Notes: generated from the sequence alone by a model not told the origin. DNA of 49,599 nt from Paenibacillus maysiensis (GCF_000520815.1 NZ_ASRY01000189.1:1-49599); one strand, 5' to 3'. Numbered from the stretch's first letter, positions 29,412-39,217 are shown. A program made the numbers and translations.

Positions 29412-30239
29412 ATGATGCAGGCACGTGTAAAATCCGTTATTTTATATACCGGGCTGTTGGCGGGAATGATCCTGTCGATGTTTCCTTTTTACTGGCTTAT
29501 CGTCATGGCTAGCCGTACCACTTCGGACATCTATCGTTTTCCACCACAGTTGTGGTTTGGAAGCCACTTCTGGAGCAATGTGACGAGAGTATTGCAGCAG
29601 ATTGATTTTGCCGGAGCCTTTTTTAATACGCTTTTTGTAGCAAGCTCCGTTACCCTGTTGGTGCTGTTTTTCGATTCACTGGCCGGTTTTGCATTTGCCA
29701 AATTTGATTTTCCGGGCAAAAAAGCATTATTCATCATCCTGCTGGCTACGATGATGGTCCCTTCCCAACTGTCGCTTGTCCCCTCCTTTGTCATGATGGC
29801 TACCTTTGGATGGGTAGGTACGTTCAAAGCGCTGATCATTCCGGGGATGGTGAATGCCTTCGGTATCTTCTGGATACGCCAGTATGCGGAGGAATCCATT
29901 CCAACGGAACTGCTGGATGCAGGGCGGATGGACGGATGCAGCCTTTTTCGGTTGTATTGGAATGTGGCGCTCCCGATTCTACGTCCTGCGTTCGCTTTTC
30001 TCGGCGCATTCACCTTCATAGGAGCATGGAATGATTATTTATGGCCGTTAATTGTATTAACCGATGCGCGCAAATTTACGCTCCAGATTGCGCTGTCCCA
30101 ATTGAACGGGATTTACAATACAGATTATGCGATGGTCATTGCCGGTACCCTGCTGGCTGTACTGCCGCTTATCATTTTGTTTCTTTTCATTAGCCGCCAG
30201 TTTATTTCCGATCTTGCCGCCGGAGCGGTCAAAGATTAG
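29412..30239 (+). CDS. Sugar ABC transporter permease (MalG type)
   Basis: 275 residues, six membrane helices, second half of the transporter. The EAA-like loop reads ELLDAGRMDGCSLFRLYWNVALPIL, with the conserved DAGRMDG core. GGAAGGGGG precedes the ATG, 22 bases after the partner permease. The C-terminal ISRQFISDLAAGAVKD is the usual family ending. Confidence 0.9.
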   Translation: MMQARVKSVILYTGLLAGMILSMFPFYWLIVMASRTTSDIYRFPPQLWFGSHFWSNVTRVLQQIDFAGAFFNTLFVASSVTLLVLFFDSLAGFAFAKFDFPGKKALFIILLATMMVPSQLSLVPSFVMMATFGWVGTFKALIIPGMVNAFGIFWIRQYAEESIPTELLDAGRMDGCSLFRLYWNVALPILRPAFAFLGAFTFIGAWNDYLWPLIVLTDARKFTLQIALSQLNGIYNTDYAMVIAGTLLAVLPLIILFLFISRQFISDLAAGAVKD

Positions 30240-30281
30240 ATTTACTTGAATCCCACCAAATTAATTTTTGGAGAAAATCAT

Positions 30282-30434
30282 ATGATGAGCCACGTGTTTG
30301 AACACTATTTTCACAATGTCAAAAATACACCTTTGCAAGACCGCATATGCTTTTCCGTACTGCAAACTGTCATTGAAACTGCGCCTAAGCTGCTGGAGGA
30401 ACGTGATGAGTGTCATTGCCAGTCCTTCATCTAA
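30282..30434 (+). CDS. Small ORF of 50 residues upstream of the radical SAM gene
   Basis: ATG at 30282 with TTGGAGAAA upstream, starting 42 bases after the permease stop; the last 25 bases overlap the GTG start of the radical SAM gene. The product begins MMSHVFEHYFHNVKNTP and ends with CHCQSFI; it has three cysteines and several histidines, and looks helical. It could be a RiPP precursor, a recognition partner or a leader used for translational coupling. I do not recognise a family. Confidence 0.5.
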   Translation: MMSHVFEHYFHNVKNTPLQDRICFSVLQTVIETAPKLLEERDECHCQSFI

Positions 30435-31879
30435 AAGGCATCATTGTAGAGTTGTCATTTCGGACTGGTGAACAAATCAGCACAGAACAATATTTACAAC
30501 TACAAAGGATGTGTAACGAATTCATGACACAGAACGTGCAATGGAAGCCTTCGCGTTTTAATGCGCGAACCGCAGTGGATGATGGCGGGCTTATGCTGTT
30601 CAACAGCTATACAGGAGCCCTCGCGGTATTTGGGCCAGAGGAAAATCAGCAGGTAGTGGCCTTGCTCGACGCCAGACCGGATGACCCTGTGCCTGAAAGC
30701 AGCCTTTCCTTGCAGGAGCAGCTTCTACAGCATGGCTTTCTGGTCAATGCTGCAACCGATGAGCTAAAACAAGCGGAGGAATTACATCAGTCTGTGCAGC
30801 AGCAGAATAGTATGCATCTGGTATTGCTCGCTACCGAAGCCTGCAACTTCCGTTGCTTTTATTGCTACGAATCCTTCCCGAGAGCGACGATGAAGAATCA
30901 CGTTGTGTCCGGACTGGAAGCCTATATTCAGCAGCAAGCTCAAAGCGGCAAGCTCCAGCAGCTCACGATTAGCTGGCACGGGGGTGAGCCATTATTGGCA
31001 CCGCACGTTATAGAGCAACTATCTCAATCCTTTATTCGCTCCTGCGACCAGCATGGTGTCCTCTATGGCGCAGAAATTTCGACGAATGGCTATTATTTGT
31101 CCCGTGAACGATTTGAGCAGCTGTTGGACTGGCGTGTGGAACGATTCATGGTTACGCTCGACGGCAGCGAGGAAGTCCACGATGCACGACGCGGGCTGCA
31201 TGGCGGAGGCGGTACATTCCGTCGTATCGTCGATAATCTTCTTTCTTTAAAAGACGTACAACGACCGTTTGAGATTAATTTGCGCGTTAACTTCGATAAC
31301 AGTAACCTGGAGGCCGTCACTGACTTTATCCCGCAGCTTACGGAATGGTTTGCAGATGATCCCCGATTTAAAGTATTTTTCCGGCCTGTCGGCTGTATGG
31401 GGGGCGAAAATGATCTGAATTTGTCCGTATGCGACGACCGTACGAAAGACCGTAAAATATGGGAGTTTAACGAAGCAGCCATTGCACAGGGATTGACTGT
31501 CAGCTCCTTTATCTCGGATATCCTGCTCCCTACAGGAGCCATATGCTATGCAGCCAAGCCCAATTCCCTGATTGTCGGATCAGACGGAAAGCTGTACAAA
31601 TGCTCAGTCGCCATAGATCAGGAAAACAATCAGTTGGGCCAGATTCACGGGGACGGGAGCATGGAGCTGGATCTCGATAAAATGGCACTGTGGACCACTT
31701 CAGGTGAAGAAACGGACGCAAAGTGCCAAGCCTGCTTTTTCCGACCTGCCTGTCAGGGGAATCATTGCCCCCTGTACCGGATGCGCACAGGGAACCGCCC
31801 TTGCTCCTATGAAAAACGGCAGATCAAGCGAACCTTGCGTACGCTGTGGCTGCAATCCCAATCGGAGGAGGTGAAATAA
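30410..31879 (+). CDS. Radical SAM/SPASM protein, peptide-maturase type
   Basis: 489 residues from a GTG with GGAGGAAC upstream (an ATG at 30524 is an alternative). The radical SAM [4Fe-4S] motif is CNFRCFYC (Cys145, 149, 152), with WHGGEP at 189-194. The C-terminal SPASM domain supplies auxiliary-cluster cysteines at 379, 398, 439, 442, 448, 453 and 465, with CQACFFRPAC. The N-terminal KPSRFNARTAVDDGG region resembles the front domain found in peptide-modifying members. Such enzymes crosslink, epimerise or otherwise modify ribosomal peptides. Anaerobic sulfatase maturases share this architecture, but no sulfatase is in the window, and a tiny gene follows one base downstream. Chemistry is unknown. 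Confidence 0.85.
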   Translation: MSLPVLHLKGIIVELSFRTGEQISTEQYLQLQRMCNEFMTQNVQWKPSRFNARTAVDDGGLMLFNSYTGALAVFGPEENQQVVALLDARPDDPVPESSLSLQEQLLQHGFLVNAATDELKQAEELHQSVQQQNSMHLVLLATEACNFRCFYCYESFPRATMKNHVVSGLEAYIQQQAQSGKLQQLTISWHGGEPLLAPHVIEQLSQSFIRSCDQHGVLYGAEISTNGYYLSRERFEQLLDWRVERFMVTLDGSEEVHDARRGLHGGGGTFRRIVDNLLSLKDVQRPFEINLRVNFDNSNLEAVTDFIPQLTEWFADDPRFKVFFRPVGCMGGENDLNLSVCDDRTKDRKIWEFNEAAIAQGLTVSSFISDILLPTGAICYAAKPNSLIVGSDGKLYKCSVAIDQENNQLGQIHGDGSMELDLDKMALWTTSGEETDAKCQACFFRPACQGNHCPLYRMRTGNRPCSYEKRQIKRTLRTLWLQSQSEEVK

Positions 31880-31880
31880 C

Positions 31881-31964
31881 ATGAAGATTATTCGTCCTGC
31901 TGTACGACCTACAGCGATTACAACTGGCCGTCTGTCCAAATCTGTACCCGGCAATTTGAGCTAA
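31881..31964 (+). CDS. 27-residue peptide gene, candidate radical SAM substrate
   Basis: ATG at 31881 to TAA at 31962, starting one base after the radical SAM stop. Its ribosome binding site, GGAGGAGGTGA seven bases upstream, is among the strongest in the window, so the ORF is very likely translated. The peptide begins MKIIRPAVRPTAITTG and ends in SVPGNLS. It is basic, with a repeated RPxxRP element, no cysteine and no aromatic residue. That excludes thioether-type sactipeptides and tryptophan or tyrosine crosslinks, and leaves aliphatic, Asn or Arg chemistry such as epimerisation. Assignment as precursor is inference from position, size and ribosome binding site. Confidence 0.6.
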   Translation: MKIIRPAVRPTAITTGRLSKSVPGNLS

Positions 31965-31991
31965 TCCTAAAGTAAGCTAAGTACACATATC

Positions 31992-32025
31992 TATAGAGCA
32001 TCCCCCAGCTTCATCCTGCTCTATA
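31992..32025 (+). repeat. Inverted repeat downstream of the peptide gene
   Basis: Perfect nine-base arms TATAGAGCA / TGCTCTATA separated by 16 bases, 27 bases after the peptide stop. There is no U-tract, so it could stabilise the mRNA end rather than terminate it. Confidence 0.6.
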
Positions 32026-32030
32026 ACGTA

Positions 32031-32080
32031 AAAAGGGAGTGCCCTCCCAGCCTGTAATGGCTGAGGGACACTCCCTTTTC
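32031..32080. terminator. Bidirectional terminator between peptide gene and symporter
   Basis: AAAAGGGAGTGCCCTC pairs with GAGGGACACTCCCTTTT (one mismatch) with T-runs on both strands. It serves the convergent radical SAM/peptide operon and the AGCS symporter gene. Confidence 0.85.
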
Positions 32081-32089
32081 GTTGTTTCT

Positions 32090-33508
32090 TTACGAGCTGA
32101 CTGTTTGTCCTTTTTCTTCTATGTCTATGGCTGCTCCTGCACTGGCACCTGCGAGTATTCCCTTTTTCTTGTTGGGATACAGGGAATCCATATAGGTACG
32201 GGTCTCAGCAACTACAATTCCCGACAAGCCAAGCAGTGCAATCAAGTTCGGGAAGGCCATCATGGCGTTAAAGATATCTGCCAGTAACCAGATCGCATCC
32301 AGCTTAATAAACGCACCTCCGGCAACCAGTGCAATGAACAGATAACGGTACGGCTTAATCCATTTGACACCCAGCAAATATTCAACACAACGTTCTCCAT
32401 AGTAGTTCCAGCCAAGCATGGTGGTGAACGCGAACATAATCAGAATGATTGTGAGCAGTTCCGCACCAAGCGGGAATGCGCTGGAGAAAGCTTGCTGCGT
32501 CATCAAGCCCGCATCGGTAGGACCGTTCCATACGCCGCTAACCAGCAACGTCAACCCGGTCATCACGCAAATAATCATCGTATCTATAAAGACACCTGTC
32601 ATGGAAATCAACCCCTGCTCCGCAGGCCATTTGGTTTTGGCGGCTGCGGCTGCAATCGGTGCGCTTCCCAATCCGGCCTCATTGGCAAAAATCCCTCTGG
32701 CTACCCCGCTGCGCATCGCCAGCATAATTGTAGCCCCGGCAAATCCACCCGTCGCAGATGTCGTGGAAAATGCCGAATGCAGCACAAGCGCGAGTGCGGC
32801 AGGAATCTGATCGGCGAACCGAATCAGTACGATCATACAGATCAGCACGTACAAGCCTGTTTTGAAGGGAACGACTTTGGTCGATACCTTGGCAATGCTT
32901 TTGAGCCCTCCAATGGTAACGAGTCCCGTAAGGGTAGCAATGATCAATGCCGTTACAATCGGCGGAACACCAAAGCTGTTTTCGGTCGAGGATACAATCG
33001 CTTTGACCTGCGGAAATGTTCCAATCCCGAACAACGCCACCAGCATTCCGGAAAAGGCGAACAGCATCGCCAGTGGTTTAAAGCGGCGTCCAAGCCCTTT
33101 TTCAATATAATACATCGGGCCGCCGGAAAATTGTCCATTCCGATCCTTCACCCGGTATTTTACCGCAAGCACACCTTCCGCATATTTCGTCGCCATCCCG
33201 AAAAAGGCTGCAACAACCATCCAGAACAGGGCACCCGGTCCGCCCAGTTTTATCGCTGTCGCGACGCCGACAATACTTCCTGTACCTACTGTAGCCGCCA
33301 GCGCCGTACTCAGGGCCGCAAAGCTGCTGACATCCCCGCTACCTTCATTCGGGGCCTTGCCGATCAGCTTGATCGCCAGAGGCAGGCGGAAGACCTGCAA
33401 CATTTTCAAACGTATGGTCAGCCACAGACCTGTTCCCATGACGAGAATGATCAGAGGGGCACCCCATATCCAACTGCTAATCGTTTCTAATACATGTACC
33501 AAATTCAT
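32090..33508 (-). CDS. Sodium:alanine/glycine symporter (AGCS family)
   Basis: Imports glycine and/or alanine with Na+. The 472 residues span about 11 membrane helices, with family blocks AALSTALAATVGTGSIVGVATAI, GGPGALFWMVVAAFFGMATKYAE and GIFANEAGLGSAPIAAAAA. The ATG at 33508 is chosen because TGGAGGAGCGGG precedes it; the frame from 33604 would run through the leader terminator. The glycine riboswitch upstream indicates that glycine is the physiological signal and probably a substrate. Confidence 0.93.
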   Translation of the reverse strand: MNLVHVLETISSWIWGAPLIILVMGTGLWLTIRLKMLQVFRLPLAIKLIGKAPNEGSGDVSSFAALSTALAATVGTGSIVGVATAIKLGGPGALFWMVVAAFFGMATKYAEGVLAVKYRVKDRNGQFSGGPMYYIEKGLGRRFKPLAMLFAFSGMLVALFGIGTFPQVKAIVSSTENSFGVPPIVTALIIATLTGLVTIGGLKSIAKVSTKVVPFKTGLYVLICMIVLIRFADQIPAALALVLHSAFSTTSATGGFAGATIMLAMRSGVARGIFANEAGLGSAPIAAAAAKTKWPAEQGLISMTGVFIDTMIICVMTGLTLLVSGVWNGPTDAGLMTQQAFSSAFPLGAELLTIILIMFAFTTMLGWNYYGERCVEYLLGVKWIKPYRYLFIALVAGGAFIKLDAIWLLADIFNAMMAFPNLIALLGLSGIVVAETRTYMDSLYPNKKKGILAGASAGAAIDIEEKGQTVSS

Positions 33509-33533
33509 TTCAACCCGCTCCTCCAGCATATTA

Positions 33534-33569
33534 AAAAACAAAAAAGAGTCAAATCCGCTGATTCGACTC
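33534..33569 (-). terminator. Riboswitch-controlled terminator ahead of the symporter
   Basis: Minus strand GAGTC.AAT, loop, ATT.GACTC, then TTTTTTGTTTTTT, 25 bases before the start codon. It is probably the expression platform of the glycine riboswitch. A second U-tract lies nearer the aptamer at about 33636-33641. Confidence 0.7.
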
Positions 33570-33670
33570 CTGGAGAGGTTAAAGGCACGAAAAAATACAA
33601 CCATCTTGTGCAGAATTCAGCCACTAACAGCTCATAAAAAAGCCTAGGGCATACCCTGTCACAGGTTATT

Positions 33671-33847
33671 CGCGTCTCTGTCCTTTTGCCTGAGAGTTTA
33701 AGCAGATGATATCTGCGGTGCACCTTCGGCGCCCAATTAAGGGTCTCTCCAGAGTTCTGTCCGTTTACGGTCCCGCTTGTTGCTGTTATCAGTCCAAGCA
33801 CCTGAGAGTTTTGCCCCTTCGGTCGGAACTTACGTTCCATCTCCCGC
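33671..33847 (-). promoter_or_regulatory. Tandem glycine riboswitch
   Basis: Two aptamers in series on the minus strand. The first has GCGGGAGA, CCGAAGGGGCA and AACTCTCAGGT. The linker GGACAGAACTCTGGAGAGA leads into the second, with GCCGAAGGTGCA and AAACTCTCAGGC, ending in AAAGGACAGAG. These are the hallmark conserved blocks of the glycine class. Placement ahead of an AGCS symporter is a known arrangement. Whether it turns expression up or down is not certain from the sequence. Confidence 0.95.
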
Positions 33848-33879
33848 AAACATCAACCAGACATATGAAATTGTTTTTT

Positions 33880-33909
33880 ATTATACAGAAAACTTTCAGC
33901 TTTTTACAA
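33880..33909 (-). promoter_or_regulatory. Promoter of the glycine riboswitch transcript
   Basis: Minus strand TTGTAA, 18 bases, TATAAT; predicted start about 25 bases before the first aptamer. Confidence 0.6.
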
Positions 33910-33961
33910 GTGAAAAATTTGTGAAGTCGTTTCAAGGCTGAGAACGGCCTAAAGCTTAGCT

Positions 33962-33975
33962 TTACGATATCGTAA
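33962..33975. promoter_or_regulatory. Palindromic operator candidate TTACGATATCGTAA
   Basis: Perfect 14-base palindrome between the riboswitch promoter and the LacI-family gene. Symmetry and size suit a LacI-type dimer. It lies about 40 bases upstream of the LacI gene's -35 and about 53 bases behind the symporter -35, so either gene could be its target. Confidence 0.4.
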
Positions 33976-34014
33976 GTATTTCCAGAATAATACCACATCA
34001 TAAGAACTGTTTTT

Positions 34015-34043
34015 TTGAAATGCATTGACAGATGATATAAAAT
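34015..34043 (+). promoter_or_regulatory. Promoter candidate of the LacI-family gene
   Basis: TTGAAA, 17 bases, TAAAAT, about 80 bases ahead of the ATG. A TTGACA at 34024 is too close to a -10 to be used. Confidence 0.4.
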
Positions 34044-34123
34044 GGACGTAATGCCCTCATAAGCATCCTAAGCGTTGTAACGTGTTTCATATCAAGTATT
34101 TTTCTTATGTGAGGAGAAGCATC

Positions 34124-35095
34124 ATGTCGAATCTTGATCAAATTGCCAAACTGGCTGGCTTTTCCAAAGCTACGGTATCCAGAGTGTTAAATAATTCCCC
34201 CCATGTGAGCCAGGAAACGAGAAGCAAAATTTTAAAAATCATGCAGGAGCTGGATTACGTTCCCAACCGGAACGCCATTTCCTTATCCAAAGGTCAGACC
34301 CTTCAAATTGGCATTATCACTTCAACCATTAATGAAATTGTTCTCGCATTTCTGAACAGCTTTGTAGAGGTGGCGGGCCAGTACGAATTTCAAACGATTA
34401 TTTATACTTCCGGAGAAGACAAGAAGAAAGAGCTTCTGGCCTTCGAAGATCTGAAAAGAAAAAGAGTTGATGCGTTAGTTATCATTTCCTGTGTAAATGA
34501 TACCGATTTGTTAAGCACTTATTGCAAGTATGGCCCGATTGTGTCATGGCAACGAATGGATCATACCGATATTCGCTCCGTCGCCATGGACCAGTATGAA
34601 GGATATATGCTAGCGCTAAAACACTTGATACAAAAAGGCTATACTCGTATAGCCAATGCCTTTGGCCGCCCACGCAGTATCAACACCCACAGCAGACAAC
34701 GAGCCTATGCGTATATTATGGAGCAGCACAATCTTCCTGTATTGCAGCATTGGAATTATTCTTCCATCTATAACATCCGTGACGGTGAACAGGTGGTGCG
34801 TGATTTGTTACAGTATCGGGACGAATTCCCACAGGCTATTCTATGCTCCAACGATTATGTGGCGGTTGGTATCATCTGCGAAGCCCGTAGACAACTGCTG
34901 AACGTGCCGGAAGATCTGGCGATTGTCGGGTTTGATAATACGGAACTTGCGCATACTATGGGCATTACGACCATCCAGAACCCGATTGCAGCTCAGGCAC
35001 AAAATGCTTTTTACATGCTTTCCCCTCAGCTCGTAGGTTACCAAATGGAGTTGCACCCCCTGCAATACAGCCTCATTGAACGCACGACTACATAG
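34124..35095 (+). CDS. LacI-family transcriptional regulator
   Basis: 323 residues. The N-terminal LacI HTH is complete (LDQIAKLAGFSKATVSRVLNN, hinge region SKILKIMQELDYVPNRNA), followed by a periplasmic-binding-like sugar domain with SVAMDQYEG and AIVGFDNTELAHTMGITTIQNP. The ATG at 34124 has GAGGAGAAG upstream; the frame start at 34082 adds 14 unlikely residues. The ligand and target are unknown. Neighbours are a glycine symporter (divergent) and a beta-glucoside PTS operon (downstream, with its own promoter). Confidence 0.9.
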   Translation: MSNLDQIAKLAGFSKATVSRVLNNSPHVSQETRSKILKIMQELDYVPNRNAISLSKGQTLQIGIITSTINEIVLAFLNSFVEVAGQYEFQTIIYTSGEDKKKELLAFEDLKRKRVDALVIISCVNDTDLLSTYCKYGPIVSWQRMDHTDIRSVAMDQYEGYMLALKHLIQKGYTRIANAFGRPRSINTHSRQRAYAYIMEQHNLPVLQHWNYSSIYNIRDGEQVVRDLLQYRDEFPQAILCSNDYVAVGIICEARRQLLNVPEDLAIVGFDNTELAHTMGITTIQNPIAAQAQNAFYMLSPQLVGYQMELHPLQYSLIERTTT

Positions 35096-35170
35096 AGTAA
35101 CGCTTAACTGAGGGGTTAGGCGAAAGGACCTGTGTTTGTAATGTTTTTTGTCGAATAAGAATAAAATATG

Positions 35171-35198
35171 TTGAAATCGCTTTTTTTTGTGCTACAAT
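35171..35198 (+). promoter_or_regulatory. Promoter of licT-bglP with overlapping cre-like site
   Basis: TTGAAA, 16 bases, TACAAT. The sequence at 35171-35185 (TTGAAATCGCTTTTT) matches the CcpA cre consensus WTGNAANCGNWNNCW at all but one fixed base (position 14). It covers the -35, which would suit catabolite repression. Confidence 0.5.
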
Positions 35199-35212
35199 AG
35201 CACTATATCGAA

Positions 35213-35299
35213 GGATTGTGACCGGTGATGCGGGCAATGCCTGAGTTCAATTGAGTGCTATTGCTAACAATAGTGTTGAATTGTGCTTGGGCATTTTTT
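35213..35299 (+). promoter_or_regulatory. Ribonucleic antiterminator (RAT) and terminator ahead of licT
   Basis: The 29-base RAT at 35213-35241 begins GGATTGTGAC and ends GGGCAATGCC, matching the LicT/SacY target. Its 3' end overlaps the left arm of a long terminator stem (GCC, TTCAA, CTATTG paired with CAATAG, TTGAA, GGGC), followed by ATTTTTTA. LicT binding would keep the terminator from forming, so licT controls its own readthrough. Confidence 0.9.
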
Positions 35300-35330
35300 A
35301 TTGGTAAAGGATGGGAGGGGGGGAACTTCA

Positions 35331-36179
35331 ATGATTATTGAGAAGGTGCTCAATAACAACGTCCTGTTGACTAAAAATGATAAAGGCAAAGAGGTCATCG
35401 TAATGGGAAGAGGCATTTCCTTCAAAAAGGTGGCTGGCGACCAAGTCGATGATCATAAAATAGATAAAATCTTCATGTTAAATGAAAACGAGTTCACAGC
35501 CAAATTAACGGAGCTGCTGAACGATATTCCCGTATCCCATCTGGAGGTCGTTAATGAAATTGTGACCCATGCAACGCAAGTGCTGGATACAGAATTAAGC
35601 GATAATATTTATTTAACGCTGACCGATCATATTCATTTTGCCATACAGCGGCAAGAAAAGGGGCTGGCGCTCCAAAACGCGATGCTATACGATATTAAAC
35701 GCTTTTACAAGAAAGAATTTGAGGTTGGGCTGGATGCTCTGCAAAAAATTGAAGATACGCTCGGAGTAAAGCTGGGCGAAGACGAAGCGGGATTTATCGC
35801 ATTGCATATGGTGAACGCTCGAATCGACGGTAACGAAATGAAATCTACGCTAAAAATGACGGAAATCGTTCAGCATATATTGAATATTATTACGTATCAT
35901 TACGGTATTGTGCTGGATGAGTCCTCCTTTAGCTATTCGAGATTTTTGACACATTTGCAATATTTTGCGATGCGGGTGATTCGTAAAGAGGTCATTCACA
36001 GCGGCGAAGAATTTTTGTACAACCAGGTGAAGCAGACGTATACCGAAGCTTTCGCCTGTGCGCAAAAAATCAATGAGTATTTGGAAAAAACATACGACCA
36101 ATATTTAAGCAAGGACGAATATGTGTATCTGACCATTCATATTCATCGAGTGACGGAGCGAAATAATATCACGGAGTAA
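35331..36179 (+). CDS. licT: LicT-type transcription antiterminator
   Basis: BglG-family RNA-binding regulator of beta-glucoside genes. The 282-residue protein has the CAT RNA-binding domain at residues 1-56 (MIIEKVLNNNVLLTKNDKG, MGRGISFKK), then PRD1 with the phosphorylatable His in TDHIHFAI and PRD2 with LHMVNA; EII phosphorylation of PRD1 and HPr phosphorylation of PRD2 set activity. The ATG at 35331 has GGGAGGGGGG upstream and makes the family start; the frame from 35283 adds 16 residues from within the leader. Confidence 0.93.
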   Translation: MIIEKVLNNNVLLTKNDKGKEVIVMGRGISFKKVAGDQVDDHKIDKIFMLNENEFTAKLTELLNDIPVSHLEVVNEIVTHATQVLDTELSDNIYLTLTDHIHFAIQRQEKGLALQNAMLYDIKRFYKKEFEVGLDALQKIEDTLGVKLGEDEAGFIALHMVNARIDGNEMKSTLKMTEIVQHILNIITYHYGIVLDESSFSYSRFLTHLQYFAMRVIRKEVIHSGEEFLYNQVKQTYTEAFACAQKINEYLEKTYDQYLSKDEYVYLTIHIHRVTERNNITE

Positions 36180-36212
36180 CAGGCAAGTAAACTTCATAAT
36201 TTCATCGTATAA

Positions 36213-36317
36213 GGATTGTGACTGGTAAGGCAGGCAAAACCTAAACTGATGGCGAAATCGGACGTTCTTCTTTAAGGAGAGGACGTGTCCCTTTCGCTAC
36301 GAGTTTAGGTTTTTCTT
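36213..36317 (+). promoter_or_regulatory. Second RAT and terminator, between licT and bglP
   Basis: RAT at 36213-36241 (starting GGATTGTGACTGG, ending GGCAAAACC). The overlapping terminator pairs AAACCTAAACT at 36237-36247 with AGTTTAGGTTT at 36302-36312, followed by TTC. I saw no promoter between licT and this site, so PTS expression probably needs two antitermination events on one transcript. Confidence 0.9.
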
Positions 36318-36403
36318 GTTTATAAGGTTAAAAAATTGCACGCCGGCGCATCTTTTTAACCTTGTAAACGGTAAATCCTATCCATACCAAGAATAACCTA
36401 TAA

Positions 36404-38272
<1,869 letters not shown>

Positions 38273-38316
38273 CTTTCTTTAGACCATAATAAAACCAGTT
38301 AATGTTGTTCACAAGA

Positions 38317-38345
38317 GAAGCTTTCCGAATGGAAAGCTTCTTTTT
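38317..38345 (+). terminator. Terminator of bglP
   Basis: GAAGCTTTCC, GAAT loop, GGAAAGCTTC, TTTTT: a perfect 10-base stem. Confidence 0.9.
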
Positions 38346-38430
38346 CATACAGAGTGAGACAAGTATTACAGCGAAAAATGGAAATATCATTTATGGTATG
38401 TATAAGATTGTTAAATAAAGGAGGATTTCT

Positions 38431-38946
38431 GTGAAAAAAGGATATATTCTCGGTCTAAGCGTGATTGCGCTGCTCGTCATTGCTATCGCTATTTCGGCTG
38501 TATTCAAATTTCAGGATCTGGAGCAGGTTGTTCAGCAGAAAGACAAAGAGCTTCAAGCGAGTAAAAGCAATTATCCCGAAATATACGATCACTTGAATGC
38601 GGTTACAATTAATGGTTTTAAAACCATGATCCAGCAGGATCAAAGTGTGTTTGTCTATGTCGGCAGACCTAGCTGTGGAGACTGCAACCGCTTTGAACCG
38701 AACTTTAACAAGATGATCGAGCAGTATAATCTGGGCTCCAAAATCACTTTTTTGAATGTTCACAAAATTCATAAGGACAAGCCTCAATGGAATAAATTCA
38801 AAGAGGAATATAACGTAAAGTACACCCCCACCATTGCGGAATTCAGACATGGCAAGCTGGTGGATAAGGTGGAATGGACACCTGAAAGAGAACTCAGTAC
38901 GGATGTAGTAAAAGAGTGGCTGATTTCCAAGAAACTGATTTTATAA
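38431..38946 (+). CDS. Membrane-anchored thioredoxin-like protein
   Basis: 171 residues from a GTG with AAAGGAGG upstream. An N-terminal anchor (about residues 5-25) and a short coiled coil (LEQVVQQKDKELQ) precede a thioredoxin fold with the redox pair Cys82 and Cys85 in PSCGDC and the cis-Pro region YTPTIAEF. The extracytoplasmic position suggests disulfide exchange or a bacteriocin-accessory (PedC-like) role. It is monocistronic, with a terminator downstream. Confidence 0.8.
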   Translation: MKKGYILGLSVIALLVIAIAISAVFKFQDLEQVVQQKDKELQASKSNYPEIYDHLNAVTINGFKTMIQQDQSVFVYVGRPSCGDCNRFEPNFNKMIEQYNLGSKITFLNVHKIHKDKPQWNKFKEEYNVKYTPTIAEFRHGKLVDKVEWTPERELSTDVVKEWLISKKLIL

Positions 38947-38988
38947 GCATTGTCCTATACCGTGTCTTACGGACAAGCTTCTATGCAG

Positions 38989-39028
38989 AAAAAGGTATTC
39001 ACGCGTTCACCGCATGGATACCTTTTTT
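38989..39028 (+). terminator. Terminator of the thioredoxin-like gene
   Basis: AAAAAGGTAT, 19-base loop, ATACCTTTTTT. The next 189 bases (39029-39217) hold nothing I can firmly support. Confidence 0.75.
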
Positions 39029-39217
39029 GGAAAGAATCAGATGATTTAAGGTTTTCAAGAAAAAATGGGCCCTGACTCGCCTTCACTACCTTAGGATACC
39101 GCCCTTTGTACTCAACCGAGTCCTACTGCGCAGACGGATCGTGCTTCGGTTGTACGGCACCATTCTGCCCACTCCGTTTTCCATGTACCTTTTTTAGTTA
39201 AGCTTATATAGCTAGTG

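Noticed and set aside
30410..31879. Anaerobic sulfatase maturase (anSME) as the identity of the radical SAM protein
   Set aside because: The SPASM architecture is shared, but no sulfatase is near, and a well-expressed tiny peptide gene follows directly. Not fully excluded.
32492..33490. 332-codon ORF antisense to the symporter
   Set aside because: Low-complexity Arg/His/Gln/Gly translation opposite a clear membrane transporter; an antisense artefact.
39086..39184. 32-codon ORF on the minus strand after manC
   Set aside because: Weak ribosome binding site, Arg-rich composition and no conserved feature; insufficient support.
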